Assembly: GCA_036172665.1 (NCBI GenBank)
Contig: CM069872.1
Coordinates: 52,252,101-52,316,100, forward strand
Length of the DNA stretch: 64,000 nt
Direction of reading: 5' to 3'
Origin: Prosopocoilus inquinatus
Taxonomy: Eukaryota > Arthropoda > Insecta > Coleoptera > Lucanidae
The notes under the pieces were generated by a model. It was not told the origin of the DNA, ran no database searches, and saw only the letters and a list, made by a program, of their open reading frames with translations. Made by a program: the position numbers and the translations under genes. Positions 34,653-44,894 of this stretch are shown here, one piece after another (position 1 is the first letter of the stretch; each line of letters starts with the position of its first letter).

Positions 34653-35656
34653 ATGGAACCGTTAAAAAGTACTGTGTCGTTCGTTTTCTGCTGTAATTAA
34701 TTAATTTTACCATACTTTCAGAATACGACCCGATCATAAGGAAACGAGAACGTCGGTGGAATCTGTTCTTTGAAAAATTTAACAAGCCGTCGCGCGCACC
34801 ATTGCTTTCACTTTCAATCGATCAACTTAAAAACGTAGAAGAATTTGCTCCTCTGCAAAACGCAATGCATCAGGAAATCAGCGTCTCGCGCGCCAAACTG
34901 TCAAAGAAGTTATTTTCACCGCACAGTTCGAATAAAGTGCAAGGCACAGATCGTGTCGACAATAATACGGTTAACACTGCAGAAGAAAGTTCAAACGTTT
35001 GCTTGGCAGTTACTGAGATAAACAGAAGTTTGTTGCAGAAAGAGGAAAGTCACGACTCGGGTAACAGTTTAGATATTCTAGAAGAAAATTGTCAGAAAAC
35101 TGTAAAGTGTGTCCAGGGCTCCAAAACCCCACCTGATAATAATCATTGTAGTTCAACGCAAGGTGATGAGACTGCCGAGTGCAAAGAATTGAAAATAAAA
35201 GTCTTCAGGTCTCTGGAATTGGAATTTAGATTAAGCAACGAGGAAGACAGATCTGAAAAGCCTGACGGCGATGTTTCAAAGAAAGCAACAAGTAGAATAG
35301 GCGATGTAGTTGAACACGTGGCAAGCACAAAAGAAAGCAGTGAAACGTTAGCGTGCGGATCTACAGACGAATATCTGCAATACATAAATGAATTTCATGA
35401 AGGCGAAGAAAACCCGGACGCTATCATAGCCAAGATTAAATCGATGAAGAGGTTTACGAGGGGTAAATACAAAATGGCGAAGTTCGTTATGAGATTTCTA
35501 AGGAGAAGCGGGCAGCAAAATACCGTTGATTATGCAAACGCACATAAATCCCTGGTTGAGCAGCTTAAAATTATGAGGAAGAGGTTTGGCTCTTTCGATA
35601 TTTCTCTTTACGATGAGTATTTGGACTGGTTGTACGATAAGCGCAGGAAGTTTTAA
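34653..35656 (+). CDS. Uncharacterised 316-residue protein
   Basis: Two exons (34653-34668 and 34722-35656) with a 53-bp GT-AG intron give 316 residues. I do not recognise the family. The N-terminus MEPLKKYDPIIRKRERRW is followed by a basic-aromatic patch, then a long low-complexity, Ser/Glu-rich middle (about residues 70-220) that looks disordered. The last 100 residues are ordered-looking and basic (KRFTRGKYKMAKFVMRFLRR, then a predicted helix and SLYDEYLDWLYDKRRKF at the end). No signal peptide or membrane segment. AATAAA lies 78 nt after the stop. Coding status is supported by frame length, clean intron and poly(A) signal; function is unknown, and a nuclear or nucleic-acid-binding role is only a guess from charge. 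Confidence 0.75.
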
Positions 35657-35733
35657 TGAGTGACTCAAAATCTTTAAACATACTCGAATTTTATTTGTAA
35701 TTTGTAAATAGGGTAATTTTAAATAATTTTATA

Positions 35734-35739
35734 AATAAA
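35734..35739 (+). terminator. Poly(A) signal of the unknown gene
   Basis: AATAAA, 78 nt after the stop codon at 35656. Confidence 0.55.
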
Positions 35740-36150
35740 GATTCCTGTTTTAAGGCAACACCATCTACCTCTGTATACCTTAATGAGAAGTTCGTATTTC
35801 CAGCCAGCTTTTTGGAATTATAGAAGTAATTGCAAATAAAAAGATTCCTTTTAATCGTTTGAAAGGATCAAGTCAACATATTAAAACAAATATTGAAGAA
35901 AAAAAATAATTTGCAAAGACGCTGCAGGGTTGGTGAAACTCTACCAACCTTGAGGCGCTGTAACTAAAGTGCCATCTCTTGATCAACAGCAAAAACTTTT
36001 TTTTAAATTTAGTTAATTGCGATTTCTGATTTCCTAAGGATTTGAATTCGGTTTACTGCAAACACAAAATAGCAGTCAATCATTTTATATCATTCTTTTT
36101 AATTCAACCACCAAAACTTATCAAAGAAAAACGTTTATAAAGGGCACAAA
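35740..36150. other. Short convergent intergenic gap
   Basis: Convergent 3' ends of the unknown gene and CRYL1. AT-rich, nothing else seen. Confidence 0.4.
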
Positions 36151-38469
36151 TTATTGATTTTGCTTCTTCTTTAACTGACTCAATTTCGTAAGACACGAAT
36201 CCCTCCAGTTGCGACGCTCCTGCAGCTTATCCAGCGGTACCATTTTCTCCAGTTGTCTGGCCATGTCTTGCACCAGGGGTCCCTCGAATTTAGGCACGGG
36301 CTGGAAAGTCTTGCTCACGGCGTAAATCGTCTTCGAATACCTCTCGCAGTAATTCACGAAGCCCTCGGCGTTCAAATGCGCCGTCTCCAGGGGCCCCAGG
36401 AAAGCGTACCTCATGCCCAGACCGTCGGACATCACTTTGTCTATGTCTTTCACGTCCAATATACCGTCGGCCACCAAGTTCCACGTTTCATTCAAAATTG
36501 CATACCTTCACAAAATACTTAATAAGTCATTTTGAGTTAAGAAAAAAGAGTTAAATACTTGCTGGATTCTATTTAATACGAAGCCGTCAGTCTCTCGGCT
36601 CAAACTAACTGGTGATTGACCGATTTCCTCCATGATTTCCCTGGTTTTCTTAGCGACTTCCGGTTTGGTGTACGGTGCAGGTACGATCTCCACCAGTGGG
36701 ACGTAGTAAGGGGGGTTTACTGGATGAGAGACGATTGCATTTTGCCTGCAATTTTTTTTTTTTTGTAAAAGGCTCGGTGCATCTAATGTGATGGTACCTG
36801 TGTTTTAGGTCGCTTGTAAACAGCGAGGGGACGAAGGTGGAGGTCGAACTGGAGAATATCGTGTTCGGGCCGGCCAAGTCATCCACCTGCTTCCAGACTT
36901 TCTTTTTTAGCTCTAAATTTTCTGGCACGTTTTCTTGAATTAGCAGGGCGTCTCTGACACAGTCTTCTAAGTTGCTGCTTCCTACAGTTAAAAATTATTT
37001 TCAAGAAAAAGCCAAAAAGATCCTGTACGGGGAATTTATTTTAACAATACGTTTAATTTGCAGGATAATTCAGGTGCAGTTCAGTTGATGAGGTTGGGCT
37101 TACTTTTTAATTTAAAATCATTTTTCTGCTATTTGTGGTTTACCTGTTGAAATAAAATTAAATTTGAAAAAATTATAAACAATTAATTTTAATATTTAAC
37201 GCACCAGTTTGTCTAAAAATAAATAAATAAGATTATTCCACGAAACGCCTTACTATAGGCAAACCAATGGACATGTGCTTGTGCGGTTGCCTGCATCAAA
37301 GGCGACGAGAATAATTTCTTGTTGATTAGTTTCCAAAACTTAACAGCGATTACCCGAAATCATGCGATTTTCTTAGTTTTAAAATGTTCAAACGACTTCC
37401 CAATTCTTTTCGGTTCCAGAAACGAAATAATACAAGTCGAAAGAAATTTTTAATTTTCAAGTTTAATAGTAAAGAAAATTATTGAATTACCTTCAAATAC
37501 TATGAACAAGTTTAATAACAGGCTTCTTCGTTTAAAAAAAAAATAGTAAATTAGACTTTTTCAAAAAGATAGACGCCTCAGTTAGTATAGACAAATAAAG
37601 AGCACAGCCGTATGTATGGTTGCCTATACTGAAGGCCCCCAAAAAGATTTATTAAAAATTTCCGGTTAAATCCAGGTTATTCCGGAGTTAATGGAAACTC
37701 TATCTAACTGAAAGTCCAGTGGAATTATTTTGGTGAGTGGACCCCTTCTTAAAAACCAATTAATTATTATTTAATAACCCCGCAACTGCTGCGAGAAATG
37801 TCGCTTGTTTTCTCTGAGACATTTTTTAAATAAATTTCCTTTCCCAAGTCCAAAATAACCAACGAACTGATAATAAATTCCCGTTTTCATAATTCTAATT
37901 CATTTCTGTTTTTAATATAATGCAATTGTTACGTTGGAAAATATTTTCTGAAGCTATTACCACCTACATTTATCAGCAATAAAATCAATAAGGAGGAGAT
38001 AAGGTGAATAATTGTGTTAACAAACACTTCACATTGTCGCTTGTATGTTATAAATGAGACCATAAGATTAAAATGTTGCGAACTTATCTCCTGCACCACC
38101 AAGTGTTTGTGTGACCTCTAAACGTGAAAGTTAAAGAATTCCTTTTGTCTGACATTCGCGGATTTGCCAGCCTACCTTTAATGCAGGCAAATTGCTGAGA
38201 GGCCGTTAATTTCCCTCTCAAGAGGCCTTCCTTCTCCAAACTTCTCAACTGATTTTCAATCTCAATTAGTGCGGTATCGATTTGTGCTTTTTCCACGTCG
38301 TACAGGACGACGTTGTAACCCACGCCAGCGAACAGCATGGCCCAAGAACGACCGATCAAGCCACTGTAAAAACAAAATAAAATAAACAATTGAATAACTT
38401 AAGTTTTCATGAGCGAAATTCATGTGTCTACCTTCCGACTATTCCGATTTTTTCAGTTCTGCTCGTCAT
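36151..38469 (-). CDS. CRYL1: Lambda-crystallin homologue (L-gulonate 3-dehydrogenase)
   Basis: Five exons (38469-38432, 38363-38176, 36981-36798, 36745-36563, 36505-36151) give 315 residues (human CRYL1 319). The enzyme is a cytosolic NAD-dependent dehydrogenase of the 3-hydroxyacyl-CoA dehydrogenase family, acting in the uronate cycle. Visible are the Rossmann motif IGIVGSGLIGRSWAMLFAGV ending in the NAD-binding Asp of VVLYD, the catalytic-His block SHPVNPPYYVPLVEIVPAP, FVLNRIQYAILNE, and the C-domain GLGMRYAFLGPLETAHLNAE. Intron 4 (36562-36506) has a GC donor: only GC-AG splicing keeps NRIQ-YAILNE in frame. Intron 2 is about 1.2 kb and carries two dispersed hairpins. Start MTSRTE is the only in-frame ATG of exon 1. 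Confidence 0.95.
37245..37650. repeat. Two dispersed hairpin motifs in CRYL1 intron 2
   Basis: Near 37250-37300 and 37577-37630 lie TATAGGCAAAC...GGTTGCCTGCAT and TATAGACAA...GGTTGCCTATACT. Each is a pair of short complementary arms about 25 nt apart. Four better copies are in the large LTN1 intron (56.5-58 kb). Confidence 0.6.
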
Positions 38470-40088
38470 GGCTTCTTCTAACTAAAAACGTCTGTTTCAC
38501 AGCGATGCAATTATCTAACTAATTGAGTCCGGAGAACGCGTTTTATTTTAAAATGTTGTTTTGTATGTATGTGCAGCGGTAATCTCTCTCTGTCACTCTG
38601 ATGTAAACAGCTCATAAATTATATTGGGGCAAGCGTTATCTTTTCGTTTAAATTAAACGATTTCGATTAAATGCGGAAACGAATTTAAATTGGGGTGACT
38701 ATATCATTCAACTTTGTTAATAAAAAAAGAAATTAATTACCACGGGTATCATAATTAGAAATCGAAACGTGATTAAAAATTCCATTTGCTTTTTTTATAC
38801 TAGCGACGAAGGAAAATTGGCAGTTTTTAGTTTATTCTACGAAATAAATATGATAAAATGATGTAATAAAGATTTACGTGCATGCAAAAATTTAGTAAAA
38901 AAGGAAGAAAAAAATGCTTGCACTTAAAAGTCGATAAGATTCATCGCAAAGTCGGTCATTTGTAATTAAAAGTGTGCGGGGAGTTTTAAATTATGTTAAT
39001 ATTCGAGGATAAATCTTATTGTTTGCTTTAAAACAAAATAAAGCGTTTGTAAATTTAAATTAAATTGTCATTCATGAAATCGCAATGCCATTTTGAAAGA
39101 GAATAATTACAGGAGACTGTAAGGCCCGATTCACACCAACATAAATGATACTCCTGCATGCCAACCAAGCCCGCAGTCATTGCTAGGCGTTAAAATTCTG
39201 CACGATTCTATTGGCTCGATTTAAAAGTGTATAATTCGCTTAATTAAACGCACCAATCAAATATCTATCTCGTAAAGAGGCGCTGAAAAATCGAATCCAG
39301 TTTAAGGACTGCGAAATTGTAAAATTGTATCATTTCAGTTGAGCATCGTAGTACATGTCAAAGCTTGCATTGTGTCACGCGTAAAAATATTTTGGTCTTC
39401 GGTGTAGCAATTTGACAAAGCAAAGTGATTTATATTCGATAACTATAATGATTCATAAAATAAATAATTATTTTTGAATAACATTTCACAACAAAAGGTG
39501 ATTTCTCTCGCTTAAAAGTTTGAATCGTGTTTTGAATAGTTTGGACCTGAAATTCGTTGTGGTTGCAATGAAACACCTGACTAGAATTTTTAATTGCCTG
39601 TTCATTTGTAAACAACCATAATTTAATACAAACAAGTTTTAAAAATAGAGATTCAAAGAAAAGAATGTCTGTTTTTGTATCAAAATACGTTTGGATGACG
39701 TTTTTGTGAACGTAAGAAAGCGCCTAAAATGGCTAAAATGATCACAAAAAAAAAAATCAAAATGTATGTGGCGCCATCTATCAATACTTGATCGATACTT
39801 GCAACAATAAGTTCGTATTGAAGCCGTTATTTTCAAAGTTCCTTAAAGTTAAATCAAAAAGTGAATTTCATTATTAAAAAGCACTTTCTCGCTGTTATTA
39901 TTAAAAACGTGATGCTTTTCTGCACATTTTCTTTATTTCGACGACATGCGATGAGATCCGTCCGTAAAAATCAAAGGAGGTCGTAGAGCAGCGATTTTTT
40001 CCTTTTTTTTTTTAAATAAATGAAGCGATAAACAAAGCCTGAAATGTTTTTAAGAGAAAGTCAAATGTGAATGTTTAACTTTTACAAA
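38470..40088. other. Intergenic, CRYL1 promoter side; no gene
   Basis: AT-rich DNA upstream of CRYL1 and of the membrane-protein gene, which are head-to-head. A fragment of family N followed by a Harbinger-like end (ATTACAGGAGACTGTAAGGC then CCGATTCACACC) occurs at about 39107-39142. A GCGCCATCT motif lies at 39771-39779. No ORF is convincing. Confidence 0.45.
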
Positions 40089-41862
40089 ATGTGGACAACG
40101 CACTCATTTTTGCTGTTTTTATTTTGCACAGGTACGTAATGTCTGAATCGAAAGTGCGTCGAAAGTTTCGCGCGACGCCCACTCTTTTTTTCTTCCAGCC
40201 CTCTCAAAAGCGCACCCTAGGAACGCGCACACCACCGCCGCGGCCACCAAAAACCAAACCCACAACGCCCCCGAGGCAGGTTCAGAAGCGACGCAAGCGG
40301 ATGCTGCTCGTCGCACGCAAGAAAATGCTGTCGTAATGCAGAACGTGCAGAGGCCCAGGTTTCTGGTGACCTACGGCAACGTTTACAAGCCGAATCAATC
40401 GTTCCTGAGCCCGGCGGACCCCTTCCAAAATATACTGCTGTACTTCTTGATGAATTTCGGAAGGGAAATGAGCCAGAGCTCGATGGAAGAAAACAAGCTG
40501 CGCCGCCCGACGGAATTCTTCAATGATCCGAGGAGTAAAATCGACGACCCCGGCAAAGGCCTCAACCCCCACGACACGTTGGACGAAGAGCAGAACGAAG
40601 AAGTGCACTTTTTCCCGCACGTCGGCGGCACTTGCATGTGCTTCAACAATCGCAGGCAGGAGCCGAAAGCGAAGGCCCCGCAAAAAGAGGTAGGGGGTTA
40701 CTGCCGGAAATTCAAGACGGAAACCACCCAGTTGAAAACCGAACACCACAACGTGTCGAGCTCTAATGACACGACGAAGAAAAGCACGATTGCCGTCAGT
40801 GAGGGGGCCAACAGGAATAACACCATTATAAAAGTGTTGAGGCTGGGGGGGCACAATCAAACCTCGAGTTTGGAAGTGACAACTCGATTGACGACTGCGA
40901 ATAAAGAAGAGATTGTGGTCGCAGGTGAAGAAATAGTCGTTGACTTGCAGTTAACCCCCGATGAAGGTCATAAAGTCACCAAACACAATAACCTCGAAAA
41001 AGGAAACCCAATCACCTCAGGAAATAATACTAATAAGAATAATACCAACATCCAATTGAACCTGGCGAGTAAGAACAAATCAAAACAAGACGAGAGCTAT
41101 TATTTTTTATCCTCTAGCGGTGGTACCGACCAACGTACCACCGCTTCTAATAAATTAGCTCTGTACTTGCCTGGTGCGAACACGATCCAAGCAGAAGACA
41201 AGCAAAAGCACCTGCGTGGTTCCAAGAAGCACAGAAAACGTGTTCGCAGACACTTGGAGAAAATTGAGAAATACCTGCACGATAATCTGAAGCGCCATCC
41301 AGTAAGAAAACAGCGCAGAAATGAGGAAGGTGAAACTAAAGACGTCAAGGATTCCGAGGGTAAGTGGCAGGAAATGCTGCGTTCCCTCAAGAAAGGCAAC
41401 AACCACACCGACGGCTCGAATAAGTTGATGGAACTGAAAACGGCAGTGAAATTTGACAATAATAAAAAAATCCTGATGGCGAAAATGGGGGATGAACTTG
41501 AGCAAATGAGAGACATAAACGGCATAACCAATTTGAAATCAGTCGAAGAAATCATGAAGTATCATAACTGGGCCCCTGTTGAACAGGAGGGGAAGTCGCA
41601 AGGGCCTTCGTGTCTCTCAACTGTAATGCCGGCACTTCTTGGTAAGACCTACAAGTTTTTATTAAGAATTTGAATTGTCAGTGTAGAGCTTGGGGTCTGC
41701 CACAGTAATTCCAAGGTAATTTATTTTGCAGGAGTTGGCACTCTCTTATTGATCATCGGCTACATTGTAAAAACAAAGGGTTGGCTCTCGAATTTGCTAT
41801 CTAACAAACCTCGTCTTGTATCTACAGAAGCCAATGCGAATGCAAACGAACTGAAAACTTAA
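40089..41862 (+). CDS. Uncharacterised type I membrane protein, 538 residues
   Basis: Three exons (40089-40131, 40199-41641, 41732-41862) join to 538 residues. Exon 1 encodes a signal peptide (MWTTHSFLLFLFCTGALS, probable cleavage near residue 18). The rest of the ectodomain is polar and low in complexity, rich in Asn, Thr, Lys and Glu with many N-x-T/S sequons. It holds one better-ordered block near the N-terminus (RFLVTYGNVYKPNQSF, NILLYFLMNFGREM) and a small cysteine cluster (GGTCMCFNN...GGYCRKF). A C-terminal transmembrane helix (VGTLLIIGYIVKTKGW, about 495-512) precedes a 25-residue tail. AATAAA is at 41907. I know no homologue; the layout suggests a heavily glycosylated cell-surface or secretory-pathway protein. 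The exon 1 reading frame differs from the long open frame upstream of exon 2, which must be spliced out. Confidence 0.82.
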
Positions 41863-41906
41863 GAGAAAAAAAATTATACACGTGAATTTACTACATTTCT
41901 ATTATA

Positions 41907-41912
41907 AATAAA
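41907..41912 (+). terminator. Poly(A) signal of the membrane-protein gene
   Basis: AATAAA, 44 nt after the stop. Confidence 0.55.
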
Positions 41913-41940
41913 ACTATTAAAACATAATTCTTTCCTCTTA

Positions 41941-42068
41941 GGCCCGGTTTCACCATCACAGTTCAACTTTAAGCTCCGTTTTATTCCTGTGGGAACAATT
42001 ATCTTTGCAATTGTTACCATGGAAATAAAGCGAAGTTTAAAGTTAAACTGTGATGGTGAACCCAGGCC
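41941..42068. mobile_element. Harbinger-like MITE with TTA duplication
   Basis: Begins GGCCCGGTTTCACCATCACA and ends TGTGATGGTGAACCCAGGCC, flanked by TTA at 41938-41940 and 42069-42071. The terminal inverted repeats run about 33 bp with few mismatches. It has landed in the 268-bp gap between two convergent genes and may be transcribed in both 3' UTRs. Confidence 0.82.
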
Positions 42069-42130
42069 TTAGTTATTTACAAAAGTGAGCAGTCTGTACT
42101 CTGCCGCCCCCCGCCCCCCCCCCCCCCAAA

Positions 42131-43092
42131 TTACAATGTTAATGACTCGATTTGTTTGATTAAATCAGCGTGTTTAAACTCTTCCGGCCTGGTCGTAAAT
42201 CGCCTCAGCAATTCCGTCTTCTCCGGATACCTCTGGCCATAATAAAGTTGCAGCTGGTTTGCGAGGCACTGAGCCTCCTTCACGTCGATAACATTCTTGT
42301 CGAATTCCCCGCGCATCAGCACCAGGCCTTTGCTCTCCTTGAATTCGACGTAATGCTTCATTGTAAGACACTCAGGAGCATTCTCTTTGTGCACCTGAAA
42401 CAAGGACTTCGTTAATGAGGCACGGCCCGTTGCGTTTCACTCACCAAGACACCTGGTAACATATTAAGGGGGTGAAGTGGACGGTGTTTTGTCGGAATTC
42501 CGACACGATAAACTCGTAGCCCTGGCTTCGGGGGAGGGGAAATAAAAACAGCGGGTATTTCTCGGCCTGTTCGCATATTAAGTCGTATTCGGATGATGGG
42601 ACGGCGGCTGCAATTACGTCCTTGTGGATGTGGTACTCTTGCCAGATGCGCGTGATTTCGTTTACGTCCTTGTTTTCGACCAGTTCCACCTTCATGATCT
42701 TATCTAATGGCTCATCGCGGGCATCAACCTGAGAGGCCAATTCCTTCTTGGGTTTTAACAACGATGAGAACTGTCTGGAGTCAAGTTATTAAAGCGGGGG
42801 CGAACGTTAAATTTCAATTGCGCGTTACTTACTGACGGTTGGCTTCTTGGGCTGCGCTCTTGCTTCCCTCTTTCTGTTTCTGTTGTGCTTCAATTCTGGA
42901 CAGGAATTCTTCGGGGGAGGTCTGCTGTAACTTTGCTATTTTCGAAGCGTACTTCCCATAGTACGGGTTTTTTTGGAGTTCTTCCATGGATTCTCCGTTG
43001 GGGGCGGAAGATGCGGAGGCGATGCTTCTTATAAGCGTATGTTTGTTAGTGAGGCGAAGGTTTTTCAAGAAAATTCTGCAAATTATTTCCAT
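42131..43092 (-). CDS. ATPAF1: ATP synthase mitochondrial F1 assembly factor 1
   Basis: Three exons (43092-42833, 42774-42453, 42394-42131) give 281 residues. ATPAF1/Atp11 is a mitochondrial matrix chaperone that holds the F1 beta subunit during ATP synthase assembly. The N-terminus is basic and Ser/Ala-rich ([20 protein letters not shown]), fitting an import presequence. Family blocks follow: [67 protein letters not shown], and the C-terminal [14 protein letters not shown]. Shorter than human (328), mostly at the N-terminus. A run of 14 C (42114-42127) ends three bases past the stop codon. Head-to-head with the LAP1 homologue across about 570 bp. Confidence 0.95.
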
Positions 43093-43662
43093 AACATGGA
43101 ATTTTTTCGATTTGGGAAAATGTAGGTTATGTTATGGAAAGAGAAGTTGTGAACGAGCCCGATAGATGGCGATGTTCGAGTTTAAAGTCTTTGAATCTAG
43201 GGACTTTAGGAAAATTTTTTAGAGTCCAAGTCCGCCATTTTTAAATTTAATATTTTCAACAAATTTTTATTTTAATAAATTAATGCGAATTGCAATATTC
43301 TAAATTGTATTAATTGCTTAAAAAGACTAGGATTAGAAAGTTACAAGACATTTCCGATTTTGTATACTATCAATTTTGACAACTTGCAGTTAACCTCGTT
43401 TATGTGCACAATAATTTTCTGATAAATTCAAAATTAATTATCTTATCGAAGAAAACAGGGGTTTAAAACCTGCAAAGAAAATAAATAAAAGCAAGAATTT
43501 CTCTTTATTTTCTCTACTTTCGCTTGGTAACTGTCGTGCAGTCCCTGCGTGAGTCGTCGCCGAAACGTAATATTTATAAAGCTTTTGAAATATAATTAAT
43601 TAAATTAAAGTGTACGCACAAAATACGGTCGTAAACGTTAAAAACCCGGATGGTTATACTAA
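43093..43662. promoter_or_regulatory. Divergent promoter region, ATPAF1 / LAP1 homologue
   Basis: Two divergent start codons 570 bp apart. Contains AGATGGCGA at 43164-43172, close to the ATPAF1 start. No TATA box is obvious at a sensible place. Confidence 0.4.
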
Positions 43663-44644
43663 ATGGTAAGTGCATTGTGAAAAATTAAAAGTTTTCATAA
43701 CCTACAAGGCAATGTTTTGACAGGACCCAAGAAGTACGAGTACCCCAAGCAAGATAGGCCCCAGGAAACGTCAAGGAATACACGATGAAGTGATATCTCC
43801 TCTGCCAAATGCAGCATTTCAAGAGGAGGAACTCACAACGGATGAAGAGGACGAAGTGGATCGTGACGGATTGATATCTGCCGATGAAAGCACGGAAAGC
43901 GATGAACCTGAACACGGAGAAGTTGTTCCTAACAATGTAAAGAGAGACGAAGGGGGCGTTGATCCTAATCTTAGTGGGATAATACTCGGAGGTATTTTCA
44001 TCACCTTAATTGCTGTCAGTCTAGGTTGGCTATTTTCAACAGAAGCCAACATTACCGCAGGCCCGACGATAAGCGACTTAAAAACTCAGTTTCCCTTGCA
44101 GAGTAAGGAATTTTGGCTTCACATACAGAGTGGCATTTCAGACGTTAACTTATTGAACAAGCCGTCCGTTTACATATTTTTGTACGAGGAAGGTAGTGAA
44201 ATTACTTTGGAGAAATTATTGAAAAACGTATCGGTGTACGCAAATTGCAAGGTAAATAATAATTGCGATGTCGAGCCCCTCGTTTTGAAAGGAGAACGGT
44301 TAAACACGCCTCAGTTAATCGGGGATTATGGCATGTTAATCGAGAGGTACGGGCCGCAGCTGCGACAGAAACATGTGATGATTATCAGAAATGTGGACGA
44401 GATGCACAGCAAGGTGGCGCAAGCGCTGCACAGTTTCTGCGATGAGTACACGCCGCTCGTCTCGAACTCGCTGTTTCTGTTTACTGTGCGAGTCGACAAG
44501 TTCGAAGGCGAACCCTTACATCAAGTCTTGGCGGTGCTGCGTAATAAGTGGAAGGACTTGGAGACTGATAAACTTGAGCCCTTGCTCACTAGAATTTCGA
44601 ATATGGTCCTTAGGATTACTGCAGAAACAACAGCAACGGTTTGA
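43663..44644 (+). CDS. LAP1-like torsin-interacting protein (TOR1AIP family)
   Basis: Two coding exons: 43663-43665, which is only the ATG, and 43724-44644, giving 307 residues. The layout matches LAP1/LULL1: an acidic nucleoplasmic or cytosolic N-terminus (EEELTTDEEDEVDRDG), one transmembrane helix (LSGIILGGIFITLIAVSLGW, about 84-105), then a lumenal domain. Its order follows the torsin-activator fold (FPLQSKEFWLHIQ, KPSVYIFLYEE, SFCDEYTP, LFLFTVRV, LLTRISNMVL). LAP1 lumenal domains lack their own ATPase activity and activate torsin ATPases in the ER/nuclear envelope. Similarity is low, so the call is moderate. An upstream ATG at 43650, out of frame and continuing into exon 2, would make a short overlapping uORF. 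Poly(A) signal at 44676. Confidence 0.75.
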
Positions 44645-44675
44645 TTTATTTATATATTTTGTTCTTATTAATTAA

Positions 44676-44681
44676 AATAAA
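44676..44681 (+). terminator. Poly(A) signal of the LAP1 homologue
   Basis: AATAAA, 31 nt past the stop. A minus-strand signal for CSN4 lies at 44703-44708, so the two 3' ends meet or overlap. Confidence 0.55.
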
Positions 44682-44702
44682 TTATTCACGAATTGTTTAA
44701 AT

Positions 44703-44708
44703 TTTATT
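44703..44708 (-). terminator. Candidate poly(A) signal of CSN4
   Basis: TTTATT on the + strand, AATAAA on the minus strand, about 190 nt past the CSN4 stop. Confidence 0.45.
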
Positions 44709-44894
44709 GGCTGTGGTGCACCAGTGACAGTTAACAATTTTACAACTATTCTAATTAAGGGCTGGTATTTTCACCTCTCGTTGACTTTTCACAGTTACAA
44801 TTATGGTAGAGACAATTGTTTCTGTAGAAATTAATCAACGGTTCAAGTTCATTAGAGATGAAAACACCCGGATATAAACTTTCATGAAAATATT

